Of a stretch of DNA of 64,000 nt, positions 1-6,985 are shown piece by piece. The translations under genes and the position numbers were made by a program. The first letter of the stretch is position 1. Each line of letters opens with the position of its first letter. The DNA is taken from positions 29,590-93,589 of the IMG/VR virus record IMGVR_UViG_3300010396_000045. One strand, written 5' to 3'. Source of the DNA: a virus. Below the pieces are notes generated by a model. The model was not told the DNA's origin. It made no database searches and saw only the letters and a list, made by a program, of their open reading frames with translations.

Positions 1-1432
1 CCGCAGCTAAGTGACAAACGGCGCTGTCGATCGTAATCACGAGGTCCAGTTGCTCAATGACAGCCGCCGTATCAAGGATGTCGTAGTCCTCCCCGATAGG
101 CTGCATAATCCTCTCATCATCGACCCGATGATTCGACTGTTGCAGCGAGACAAACTGGAAGCGGTCGGAAAGCGCCAACAGCGGCTCCAGGAGAGGGAAG
201 GGGACGCTTCGCCGCCTATCAATGGCGTAGGCCATCAGATGGTCCGGACGGCTTGCTCCGGCCCATACAAGCCCCATACGCAGCCTTCCGTCTCGCGCAC
301 CGATAGACCGCTCTTGAACAAGAGCATCCGGAGCAGGCAGAAAATACCGCTGGTTCGGGATATTGTCCGTCCGCTGGTCAAGGATCGCGGGTGCATCCAG
401 CATCGGCAGAACGACGTCGCACCGCATGACGTGCTCTTTTTCCGACTCCATATGTCGGCCTGCAATGACATCGTAGTCGCCGTCCATAATAAGCCGCCGC
501 GCCATGCGCTCCATCGAGCGCGGCACGCCGATAGTCAGCTTGGAGACGTATTTCCGCAGGATAGGCGCATACCGAATGAACTGGATGCAGTCGCCCAAAC
601 CCTGCTCATGGATCAGAACCAGATGCTTATCGCGTAGCTCGTCCAACGTCTGGGCAACCGGCAGGCCCAGGTCGGCGATCTTGGACTCAGCCTTGCTCTG
701 GACAGTGTCGCGTAGCCGATACATATGCCACGCCTCGGGCCAGTTGCCGTTGCCCAGGAGGATGAAGGACTTGTTGTAGAGCGTCCCCTTCCGTTGTGGA
801 TCGCGGACCTTGTGCTCCAGCATCCACAGCGCCTCGTCGCGCCGGCCTAGCTCCATCAGGACGGTAGCGTGGTTGTTGACCACATCCTCGTACCATCCGC
901 CGTTGGCGAACTCTTCCACATGCTCGTAGCATGCCAGCGCCTCGTCATACCGCCCTAGCATATGCAGCGCGAAGCCTTTGCTCATCTCGGCGTGCAAGAA
1001 CTCCGGATGCTTCTCCAGGCACTCGTCGAACGCCCGAACCCCGTCTTCATACGCAAGCGTGTGGCAGAGGTTGATACCGCGCTGGTACAGAAGCTCACGG
1101 TTGTCGGGGAACGCCTCCAGCCCATTGACGACGAACGCCATCGAGTGGACGTACATCTTCTCGTCGCAGTAGGTCTTGGCGCAGTTGATAAACCACTCGA
1201 CCCGAGGCTTCGTCAGCGACAACGACGCGCAGGCAAAGTCATATCCCTGGTCGTAGTTTTTCAGCTTAGGTAGCGCAATGCCGCAAATGTGGATCGCATC
1301 GAACGCCAGGCTGTCCTGGAGAATACGAGCGCCTAGCTCAGCCGCCTTGTGGTAGTCCTCCCGCCCGTAGGCGTCGAACATCTCCTCCCGGCGCTTGAGG
1401 AAGTCCGGATGGACGTCAAAGTCGATACCCAT
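1..1432 (-). CDS. TPR-repeat glycosyltransferase-like protein (partial, runs off left edge)
   Basis: The frame is open from the ATG at 1432 to the window edge, about 477 codons with no stop. The N-terminal half has helical TPR-like repeats (for example around the motif ALACYEHVEEFANGG). It is followed by HEQGLGDCIQFIRYAP, the GDxIQFxRY signature of TPR-linked glycosyltransferases, and then VITIDSAVCHLA, the DTAVAHLAG-like element of a GT-B C-terminal domain. Such proteins usually transfer a sugar to a protein or glycan. The start overlaps the stop of the upstream methyltransferase gene (TGATG), so the two are probably coupled. Position at the end of the tail-fibre operon suggests modification of virion proteins or host surface glycan; that is inference. 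The C-terminus is outside the window. Confidence 0.85.
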   Translation of the reverse strand, partial: MGIDFDVHPDFLKRREEMFDAYGREDYHKAAELGARILQDSLAFDAIHICGIALPKLKNYDQGYDFACASLSLTKPRVEWFINCAKTYCDEKMYVHSMAFVVNGLEAFPDNRELLYQRGINLCHTLAYEDGVRAFDECLEKHPEFLHAEMSKGFALHMLGRYDEALACYEHVEEFANGGWYEDVVNNHATVLMELGRRDEALWMLEHKVRDPQRKGTLYNKSFILLGNGNWPEAWHMYRLRDTVQSKAESKIADLGLPVAQTLDELRDKHLVLIHEQGLGDCIQFIRYAPILRKYVSKLTIGVPRSMERMARRLIMDGDYDVIAGRHMESEKEHVMRCDVVLPMLDAPAILDQRTDNIPNQRYFLPAPDALVQERSIGARDGRLRMGLVWAGASRPDHLMAYAIDRRRSVPFPLLEPLLALSDRFQFVSLQQSNHRVDDERIMQPIGEDYDILDTAAVIEQLDLVITIDSAVCHLAA

Positions 1433-2847
1433 CAGTAAACCTCCGGCACCGCAAGAAAGTCGTTGCCGAAGTCTCGGATCAAGTATCCCAGGCTTATTAG
1501 CTTCTGCTGGAGGATAGGCTTATCGACCTTGCCGTATTCGATGAGCATCATCGGACGGTGCAGGCCGATCGTCTTGGCCGCGCCGTCCAGGACTTGCATT
1601 TCCATCCCCTCAACGTCGACCTTGATTAAATCGACGCGGCGGAAGGTCCACATATCCAAGGGGACAAGGGAAACGCGCTCAACCTTGTCCGGATCGTTCC
1701 CGCGCTCCTGGCTCAGCGGCTCACGCTGCCTCTCCCCAAACTCGATAGAGCCGAAGCTACATGGCTTGGTGTAGTCGAACTGCGGAACATCGATCGTGCC
1801 GTGGTGGTCACCGACTGCCGCATGGATGCAGTAGACGTTGGTCCAGCCGTTCAGCGCTACGGACCCAGCCAGCATGTTGAATATCAACCGCTGTGGCTCG
1901 AACGCATAAACCGCGCTGCAATAGGGCCGGAGGGCGAAGGAAAACGTCCCGACGTTCGCGCCGATATCGACGAAGACCGCTCCCGGTCGCTTTTCGATCA
2001 GCGAGATAAGGTAGTCGATCTCATACCACTGCTGGGCAATCCCTCCAGAGCGCAGAGGCGGCGTCTGGTTCGTATCGCAGGACGGCAGGATCATGTCGCC
2101 ATAGCGGGTCCGCGCGACCTCAGAGACGAGGTTCTCCGGGGGCGGCTCCTCAGGCTTAGCCTCAGGCTCTACATTGCCTACCGCGACCGTCGCCCGCACC
2201 GAGAACGGCTGACGGTTCATGAGATTGATCGAGAAGCGCCGCCGCCCGCCTGGCACAAAGCCATGCATCACGGCGTAGTTGGACCGCGTGAACTCCCCCA
2301 GTTCCTTTTCTAAGTCCGGAGGAAGGATCGCAATGACGTCGTGCGCTATATCGCAGATCCGACCAGCCTCGCGCGCCATAGCCTTGATCCGGCTGATTTC
2401 CGGATAGGCCTTCGGATCGTGTGGCTGCGGAGGAATAAAGCACGTCGCGTCGTCGATCAGGATGGCGTGCCGATGCGGAGAGCAGAGGATCAGCATCAGC
2501 TCTTCAATAATCGGGCAGTCGTCCGGCCCGTTGCCGAACAGCCCAGCCGCGTTATGCGCGTCCAGCCAGAACAGCGCAGGCCCATCGAGACGAGCAACAA
2601 CGCGAGGCAAGATGGTCCGTGAGTCGCCCAGCCTGTAGGTGATGTTCTCCAGACCGTCGCAGCGGTTCATGGCCTTCTGGAGAAAGTCCTCGTCGATATC
2701 GAGGGTATCGACCTCCTCGAAGTGCAACGCAGCCCATTGGGTAGACTCACCCTGATAGGTGCCTGTCTCGACAAGGCGCTTAATTCCGATACGGTCGCGC
2801 AGCTTTAGCGCGAACTCCGCAATCGGCGGATCGCTCAAGTGTCCCAT
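1432..2847 (-). CDS. Two-domain SAM methyltransferase with FkbM-type C-terminal domain
   Basis: The 471-residue protein has two methyltransferase-like halves. Residues about 1-200 contain LVETGTYQGESTQWA, a degenerate SAM-binding motif I, followed by an LDIDED acidic loop. Residues about 265-470 are a FkbM-family domain with FVDIGANVGTFSFALRP (motif I), YAFEPQ and IKVDVEGMEMQVLDGA, all typical of FkbM O-methyltransferases. FkbM enzymes usually methylate hydroxyls on sugars or small molecules. The gene lies directly upstream of the TPR glycosyltransferase and shares its stop/start bases. The pair could decorate and cap a glycan on the fibres; the substrate is not visible. Confidence 0.85.
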   Translation of the reverse strand: MGHLSDPPIAEFALKLRDRIGIKRLVETGTYQGESTQWAALHFEEVDTLDIDEDFLQKAMNRCDGLENITYRLGDSRTILPRVVARLDGPALFWLDAHNAAGLFGNGPDDCPIIEELMLILCSPHRHAILIDDATCFIPPQPHDPKAYPEISRIKAMAREAGRICDIAHDVIAILPPDLEKELGEFTRSNYAVMHGFVPGGRRRFSINLMNRQPFSVRATVAVGNVEPEAKPEEPPPENLVSEVARTRYGDMILPSCDTNQTPPLRSGGIAQQWYEIDYLISLIEKRPGAVFVDIGANVGTFSFALRPYCSAVYAFEPQRLIFNMLAGSVALNGWTNVYCIHAAVGDHHGTIDVPQFDYTKPCSFGSIEFGERQREPLSQERGNDPDKVERVSLVPLDMWTFRRVDLIKVDVEGMEMQVLDGAAKTIGLHRPMMLIEYGKVDKPILQQKLISLGYLIRDFGNDFLAVPEVY

Positions 2848-2890
2848 GATGATTAGTTTCCCAGCTAATCCCAGCAGTACATGCGCAACG

Positions 2891-2968
2891 CCCCTCTGGC
2901 CGCTGGGAGAGCCAGAGGGGACGCGCTAACCAGAGGGGCGGAGGTGCCGGGGTGGGCACACCTCTGGT
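2891..2968. terminator. Nested inverted repeats between genes, terminator-like
   Basis: CCCCTCTGGC at 2891-2900 pairs perfectly with GCCAGAGGGG at 2911-2920. A second arm pair, ACCAGAGG 2929-2936 and CCTCTGGT 2961-2968, encloses a smaller GTGCC/GGCAC hairpin. All arms are versions of the same CCAGAGG word, so alternative pairings are possible. No U-run follows on either strand, so this could be a processing or attenuation structure rather than a simple terminator. It lies between the disordered-protein gene and the methyltransferase gene. Confidence 0.55.
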
Positions 2969-2975
2969 AGCTCAG

Positions 2976-3497
2976 TTAGCCTTGGTTCTGTTGGTTCTGC
3001 TGTTCCTGCCGCTCGCGCTCGAGACGCTCGTTCTCCTCGCGCTGCCGACGAGCTTCCTCAGTCTCCTGCGCGTGCTCGCCTTCCGCTGCGGGCGCGTCAT
3101 GGACAACCTCAGGGTTCGGAGCGTTGTCAGCCGCCGCAAAGCGCGGGTCTTCGTCCACGCCCTCGTTCATCGCACGCTCCAGCCGCTCCTTGTCGGTCGG
3201 CGGACGGTTCGCAGCCCAGGAGGCGTTCATCTGCGGGTTGGCGTAGACGGGCTGGTTAGCGTCTACGGCCTGCTTCAGGCCTTCCCCGGGCATCACAGGC
3301 ATCTGTGGGCCTGCAATGGCAGGGTCGGGAGTGAACGGCGTCTCGGGCATCGCAGCCGCTGCTGAGCCGTGTAGGACCTGGGGATGGCCCTCTGGCTGCG
3401 TGCCGGGGATGATGGTCCCGTCCGCATTGCGCAGGCCATGGGGATGCCCAGGCGAGTTCGGCGCTGCCGGCGCCGGACGGTCGGCTTCGTCGGTCAT
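2976..3497 (-). CDS. Low-complexity, probably disordered phage protein
   Basis: The 173-residue product is rich in Pro, Ala, Asn, Gln and Glu. The first two thirds look disordered. The last 45 residues are a run of Glu, Arg and Gln (EEARRQREENERLERERQEQ) expected to form a charged helix or coiled coil, ending in a QNQQNQG tail. No enzymatic motif is seen. It is the last minus-strand gene before a strand switch to the plus-strand island at 3.6 kb, and it is separated from the methyltransferase gene by strong inverted repeats. It could be a virion accessory or scaffold-like protein; the function is unknown. Confidence 0.7.
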   Translation of the reverse strand: MTDEADRPAPAAPNSPGHPHGLRNADGTIIPGTQPEGHPQVLHGSAAAAMPETPFTPDPAIAGPQMPVMPGEGLKQAVDANQPVYANPQMNASWAANRPPTDKERLERAMNEGVDEDPRFAAADNAPNPEVVHDAPAAEGEHAQETEEARRQREENERLERERQEQQNQQNQG

Positions 3498-3591
3498 GTT
3501 TTCTAGAACTCCTTGCGTCGAAATGACCTCGCCACGACAGCGGCTATCGACGCGCTAGCGCCGCTGTAGGGATGGAAAATAAATCGAGGAA

Positions 3592-3608
3592 CTATGCATT
3601 TTGCACTG
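3592..3608. promoter_or_regulatory. Recurrent dyad element, copy 1
   Basis: CTATGCA-TTT-TGCACT lies in the divergent space between the genes starting at 3497 (minus) and 3660 (plus). One half-site is intact and the other partial. It is a member of the CTATGCA-N3-TGCATAG family seen about eleven times in the window. Confidence 0.7.
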
Positions 3609-3625
3609 GACAATCAGCGCGGAAC

Positions 3626-3640
3626 GTCGCATATTGCGAC
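3626..3640. promoter_or_regulatory. Second palindrome with the same architecture
   Basis: GTCGCA-TAT-TGCGAC is a perfect 6+3+6 palindrome 18 bases after dyad copy 1 and 20 bases before the ATG at 3660. It has the same central GCA-N3-TGC core and spacer as the recurrent dyad but different outer bases. It may be a site for a related regulator. Confidence 0.5.
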
Positions 3641-3659
3641 ATAGAGAGGGAGAGGCGAG

Positions 3660-3938
3660 ATGGCTAAGTTCCTGTTCTTCGCAGACCTACCGAACGGCGA
3701 GATGGCCATGACAGTTGATCGTGCTGACTATGACATGGGCGACGGCAAAATGCCGCGCATCTGGACCGAAGCTACTGGATGGGTCCGCTGCACTCGCGTA
3801 GTCCAGAGGAAGTCCAATCCCTCTATGCATAAGTGCGATACTCGCTGCATGTTCGCGCAAGGGCGCACTATGAACTGCGAATGCGCCTGCGGCGGAAAGA
3901 ACCATGGTAAAGGCAATATCGTATGCGAGGCGGCATGA
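3660..3938 (+). CDS. Small Cys-rich, probably zinc-binding phage protein
   Basis: The 92-residue product ends with a dense Cys/His cluster: KCDTRCMFAQG, CECACGGKNHG and a final C. This spacing resembles a metal-binding knuckle found in small proteins of phages and mobile elements. The start is preceded by a purine-rich AGAGAGGGAGAGGCGAG ribosome site. It is the first gene of the plus-strand island and lies downstream of two palindromic elements. No catalytic motif is seen; the role is unknown. Confidence 0.75.
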   Translation: MAKFLFFADLPNGEMAMTVDRADYDMGDGKMPRIWTEATGWVRCTRVVQRKSNPSMHKCDTRCMFAQGRTMNCECACGGKNHGKGNIVCEAA

Positions 3939-4062
3939 TGCGCCGCCGCATGCACTATCCACTTCGCGTCATGCTGATGATGCGAACAGTCTTCCGCCAG
4001 AGACTAAGACTACTACCGTTGCGTCTTGTTCTATTGACGAGATTGGATGAGAGAAAGCGCAA

Positions 4063-4272
4063 GTGACGGGAGCCGAGCTAGTAGCCGCCCTAGACACGAT
4101 AGGGTGGTCTAACCGTAAGCTGGCAAAGCGTCTGAGATGCGACGAAATCCGCATTCGTAGATGGATACAGGACGTATCACAGGTCCCTCCGAGCGTCGCT
4201 AAGTGGCTCTCTACGCTAGCCGCATTCCACGAACGCCACCCGGCTCCTACAGATTGGAGAGTGAGGAAATGA
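4063..4272 (+). CDS. Small helix-turn-helix DNA-binding protein
   Basis: The 69-residue product begins at GTG 4063 and reads MTGAELVAALDTIGWSNRKL, then AKRLRCDEIRIRRWIQ. This is a compact Cro/XRE-like helix-turn-helix: SNRKLAKRL is the first helix and turn and EIRIRRW the recognition helix. It probably acts as a small repressor or anti-repressor. The stop overlaps the next start (ATGA at 4269-4272), so translation is coupled. An antisense frame across 3969-4478 looks like a shadow. Confidence 0.75.
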   Translation: MTGAELVAALDTIGWSNRKLAKRLRCDEIRIRRWIQDVSQVPPSVAKWLSTLAAFHERHPAPTDWRVRK

Positions 4273-4481
4273 CGATACACACAGATGCGTTGATGCCGTA
4301 TCTGCATGGAACAGTGGTTTTCCTTCTTGTTCTGCTGTTCAGCGGGATTTGTGCCCCACCGATCCTCGATGCATTCACGAGAGGAAGGCTGGTCACCGGA
4401 GGTGTCTTTAGCCTGATTTACGGCGGGGGCGTCTTCCTCATCGCCGGCGTTTCGACCGGCTACGTGCAGTTCGCGCACTGA
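4269..4481 (+). CDS. Small two-helix membrane protein
   Basis: ATG 4269 follows a good GTGAGGAA ribosome site and overlaps the stop of the HTH gene. The 70-residue product has two hydrophobic stretches (TVVFLLVLLFSGICAPPIL and FSLIYGGGVFLIAGV) that should span the inner membrane. No known family is recognised. Upstream-frame starts at 4203 would overlap the HTH gene heavily and are less likely. Confidence 0.65.
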   Translation: MTIHTDALMPYLHGTVVFLLVLLFSGICAPPILDAFTRGRLVTGGVFSLIYGGGVFLIAGVSTGYVQFAH

Positions 4482-4498
4482 GGAGTGAGGAAAATAGG

Positions 4499-4699
4499 AT
4501 GCTCAGTAACAAAGACGATATGACGCTGATCCAGGAACTTATCGAGGCCGATCTCCGGACGCGGTTTGCCATGCGGATACGATGCCGCGCGCAGGGACAC
4601 GACTATGAAAAACATGGCAGCATGTCCGCAGAGGGGACGCTTACTCGCGTCGATCTGGTCTGCAAGTGGTGCGGCGAAAATAAACTAAACGCGGAGTGA
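4499..4699 (+). CDS. Small protein with CxxC motif
   Basis: The 66-residue product has a helical N-terminus and a C-terminal VDLVCKWCGENK motif, plus an earlier CRAQGHDYE that may supply further metal ligands. A GAGGAGTGAGGAAA ribosome site precedes the ATG. It is packed in the plus-strand island between a membrane protein and a lipoprotein. Possibly a zinc-ribbon remnant; no function assigned. Confidence 0.65.
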   Translation: MLSNKDDMTLIQELIEADLRTRFAMRIRCRAQGHDYEKHGSMSAEGTLTRVDLVCKWCGENKLNAE

Positions 4700-4703
4700 G
4701 GAA

Positions 4704-4988
4704 ATGAAACGCACCCTGCTAGCCTCATGCGTCCTGCTAAGCGGATGCTACGTCGATCCCAACACCGGACTCGTCTACTCAACGCCGCAGTACCAATACC
4801 AGTCGGTCGCCGTCTATCACTACCAAGTCCCGCCACCCAATCCATACTACCAGGCGCGGCAGGACCAGCCCTACTATCAGGAATGGCGACAGTCCGCCGA
4901 GGAGCAATACAACCAGTGCGTCGCTAGGGACCAGGAGCGCCGAATGTATCAGCAACCGCTAGAGGACTGCGGAGGGTATTTCCGATGA
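4704..4988 (+). CDS. Small lipoprotein, Tyr/Pro/Gln-rich
   Basis: The product starts MKRTLLASCVLLSGC, a type II signal peptide with lipobox LLSG-C, so it should be lipidated at the outer or inner membrane. The mature 80 residues are rich in Tyr, Pro and Gln (YHYQVPPPNPYYQARQ) and contain two further Cys. A GTGAGGAA ribosome site precedes the start, and the stop overlaps the next gene (ATGA). It could be an o-spanin-like or superinfection-exclusion lipoprotein, but no spanin partner is adjacent, so this is only a suggestion. Confidence 0.75.
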   Translation: MKRTLLASCVLLSGCYVDPNTGLVYSTPQYQYQSVAVYHYQVPPPNPYYQARQDQPYYQEWRQSAEEQYNQCVARDQERRMYQQPLEDCGGYFR

Positions 4989-5239
4989 CGGACAGTAATG
5001 ACCAGTCCAAACATCGCTGGTGGGATAGTGAAAGGCAAGAGTGGGCATATCCGGAAGACGACAAAGCCCGCCTGGACCTCTACTTCTGGCAACGAACGAG
5101 TGACCTGGAGCGCGAGAAGTCGCACCTGCTAGAAGTGATCGCCTCGGCCCACGAAGTAATACGCCATGACAATGACCTCGCCAGCGCAGAGACAATGCTG
5201 CGAGAATGCCTTGAGAAATTCGGCATTACTCCACGCTAG
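4985..5239 (+). CDS. Hypothetical small soluble protein
   Basis: The start overlaps the stop of the lipoprotein gene. The 84-residue product begins with a WWDSERQEW segment and continues as a charged helix (DLEREKSHLLEVIASAHEVI). No family is recognised. Its tight packing in the operon supports expression. Confidence 0.65.
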   Translation: MTDSNDQSKHRWWDSERQEWAYPEDDKARLDLYFWQRTSDLEREKSHLLEVIASAHEVIRHDNDLASAETMLRECLEKFGITPR

Positions 5240-5240
5240 G

Positions 5241-5256
5241 TTTGCATCTCGCATAG
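5241..5256. promoter_or_regulatory. Recurrent dyad element, copy 2
   Basis: TTTGCA-TCT-CGCATAG begins two bases after the stop of the preceding gene and 34 bases before the ATG at 5290. This placement suggests an internal promoter or operator for the plus-strand gene at 5290. Confidence 0.65.
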
Positions 5257-5289
5257 CCATGAGGTATCCATCCCGCGCGGAGGAAACCC

Positions 5290-5526
5290 ATGGCAAAGCT
5301 GCTGGAGGAGACGAAAGTCGTCCTCATCGTAGGCGCTCCGGCGCTGCTCGCATCGCTCGGCGTAATTCTGCTCCTGAAGGCCACATGCGGGTTACTGTGG
5401 AACTCTAGCTGCCAAGTCCGAATGGTAGGCGTCCATCACCTCGACGAGCCTATCCAGATAGCCCGGACGCATGTGCCACCAGAGCTTATCACGCCGGTAG
5501 TGCTCGGGACGTACAGAGGACCCTAG
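5290..5526 (+). CDS. Small single-pass membrane protein
   Basis: ATG 5290 follows GCGGAGGAAACCC. The 78-residue product has one hydrophobic helix (VVLIVGAPALLASLGVILLL) followed by two Cys and a soluble tail. Its 3' end overlaps the convergent gene at 5523 by four bases. The family is unknown. Confidence 0.65.
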   Translation: MAKLLEETKVVLIVGAPALLASLGVILLLKATCGLLWNSSCQVRMVGVHHLDEPIQIARTHVPPELITPVVLGTYRGP

Positions 5527-5744
5527 GCGAACAGCCTATCCCATTTCTCCCTGTCCCGCTTCCACGTCGCGCGTAGGTTCGCGATCTCGGCCTCATTCGT
5601 ATGCCCCGAGCACGAGAGCCCAGTGTTCCCGGTCTCTAGCTTCATGTCCGGATGGCCGTAGGCGACCAGCTCTACGCGAGCGCGACCGCACTTTACGCAA
5701 AAGCCGTTCTCGAACTCGTGGTCCATTATTGTTTCGCGCGGCAT
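5523..5744 (-). CDS. Small CxxC protein
   Basis: The 73-residue product contains FCVKCGRARVEL near its N-terminus and a later Cys/His pair (LSCSGH), suggesting one zinc site. Two starts are possible, at 5744 and at the ATG encoding MDHEFENG a few codons on; neither has a strong ribosome site. It is convergent with the gene ending at 5526. Function unknown. Confidence 0.55.
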   Translation of the reverse strand: MPRETIMDHEFENGFCVKCGRARVELVAYGHPDMKLETGNTGLSCSGHTNEAEIANLRATWKRDREKWDRLFA

Positions 5745-5750
5745 TGTCGC

Positions 5751-5766
5751 TTTGCAATTTGCATAG
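5751..5766. promoter_or_regulatory. Recurrent dyad element, copy 3
   Basis: TTTGCA-ATT-TGCATAG lies between the minus gene starting at 5744 and the plus gene starting at 5849. It has one complete and one near-complete half-site with the same 3-base spacer as the other copies. Confidence 0.7.
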
Positions 5767-5848
5767 AGGGAGGGTATAAAACGGGAACAGCGCGTCGGAT
5801 CAGGACACGCTGCCCCTGACCATTACGACTAGAAAGGACAAGAGCCGA

Positions 5849-6619
5849 ATGGCTGAGAAGACTATAGCACGCCCAATGCGTGGAGATAGATGCGCCCGCA
5901 ATCCGCTGCGGGACCTTTATCCGGTAGAATACCAAGCCTGGGTGCAGCTTAGACAGAGATGCTACAATCCAGATAACGAAAGCTACTCGAATTATGGCGC
6001 AAGAGGCATCCGCGTCGAGGCTATATGGGATACCTTCGAGGGCTTTATGGCCACCATGGGGCCTAAGCCATCCCCAGACCTTAGCGTCGAGCGGCCAGAC
6101 AATGATGGGAATTACGGCGCTCAATGCTACTGGGGAACCCCAGATGAGCAGAACAACAACAATCGGCACAATCACCCGATAACCTATGACGGACGAACAC
6201 AGAACCTAGAGCAATGGTCTCAGGAAATCGGGCTTGACCATACGGCGCTTCTGAAGCGGCTTAGACTGAAGTGGACTATAGGTCAGGCGCTAGGGTTCGA
6301 GCCTCCTCCATTCAATCCCAAGGCCCACAATGGGACTACCGTGTCCGAAAAGTTGGCTTGTGGCGTCAACCGGACGACTTACCAAATGCGAATCGCTTCG
6401 GGATGGACCGACGAAGCCGCGAGGCAGAATGTCGATGGGCGCAAGCACAAGCAGAACAAGCATCCGAAGTATATCTACGTCAGCCATCCGGCTCTTGGCG
6501 AAGGAGAGTTCACCATTCAGCAGGCCGCTTTGATCGTAGGAAAGAAACCCAACACGGTGACTGTAGCAATAACCCGCAGAGGGAAGACGCCTCTGCAAGC
6601 TCTTGGACTGGAGAAGTAG
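5849..6619 (+). CDS. Homing-endonuclease-like protein (HNH/AP2-type)
   Basis: The 256-residue protein has the block LRQRCYNPDNESYSNYGARG, then SVERPDNDGNYGAQCYWGTP and DEQNNNNRHN. This is the SxERxDNxGxYxxxNCxWxTxxxQxxN pattern of phage homing endonucleases often labelled HNH or AP2-like. The C-terminal half has repeated short helices (IGLDHTALLKRL, ACGVNRTTY, LIVGKKPNTVTVAI) typical of NUMOD-type DNA-binding modules. It lies beside, and opposite in strand to, a group I intron, so it may mobilise that intron. Its ATG follows AGAAAGGACAAGAGCCGA. Confidence 0.75.
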   Translation: MAEKTIARPMRGDRCARNPLRDLYPVEYQAWVQLRQRCYNPDNESYSNYGARGIRVEAIWDTFEGFMATMGPKPSPDLSVERPDNDGNYGAQCYWGTPDEQNNNNRHNHPITYDGRTQNLEQWSQEIGLDHTALLKRLRLKWTIGQALGFEPPPFNPKAHNGTTVSEKLACGVNRTTYQMRIASGWTDEAARQNVDGRKHKQNKHPKYIYVSHPALGEGEFTIQQAALIVGKKPNTVTVAITRRGKTPLQALGLEK

Positions 6620-6636
6620 GGGGCTCCGCTCCCCCC
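6619..6636. terminator. All-GC hairpin at the end of the endonuclease gene
   Basis: A G-run (6619-6623) pairs with a C-run (6631-6636) around a CTCCGCT loop, directly at the stop codon of the endonuclease gene. There is no U-tract on either strand. On the minus strand it would fall just past the predicted 3' splice site of the intron, so it may be the original end-of-operon hairpin of the tail gene. Confidence 0.5.
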
Positions 6637-6641
6637 AAACT

Positions 6642-6985
6642 CATTACTAAGACGCAGTGGTTTGAAGCACAAATGACGTCCAAAAATCTTGACACTGTCT
6701 CGCTAGGACAGCATGCATCCGATAAGAGATGCCTTTCGCTTTCGCCGAAAGTTGAGACTACATCATCACCCCTTTGCGGGGGCCGGGCGCTTCGGAGCCG
6801 CTCGGCTCCTACTCCCTTGCGGGATAGTCGTTGAAGGTTCCGACGATCTGTCGGCTTCCCTGCTGATTGCCCAATCCGACCACTTTTCAAACCGTGACGC
6901 CTGCCATTCCTGGCTTCGCTGTGGTAGGTCGGCTCTAAGGGGATTCGAGCAATTCACCCAGTTATTCAAAGTAGATTGCTCTACT
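6642..6985 (-). ncRNA. Group I intron (IA-like core)
   Basis: Read on the minus strand, this segment holds the conserved group I core. It has CAATCAGCAGGGAAGCC (Q-like), GAACCTTCAACGACTATCCC (R, P7 5' strand at 6824-6835), a TCCC-GCAA-GGGA hairpin (6813-6824), and GATGATGTAGTC (S, P7 3' strand at 6756-6764). GACTA and TAGTC form P7. Peripheral hairpins CTTTCGGCGAAAG, GCATC/GATGC and CTGTC/GACAG follow. A 5' splice site is proposed after the T at 6986, with TTGCCT pairing to GAGCAA through a terminal U-G. The 3' site is proposed after the G at 6642. The ends are inferred; the core is clear. A homing endonuclease gene abuts it on the other strand. Confidence 0.85.

Noticed and set aside
3969-4478. 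Long minus-strand frame (169 codons) across the plus-strand island
   Set aside because: It lies opposite two coupled genes with good ribosome sites and its translation looks like shadow sequence.
6941-6960. GGATTCGAG resembling a tRNA T-loop
   Set aside because: No acceptor or anticodon stem can be built around it. The segment belongs to the group I intron P/Q region.
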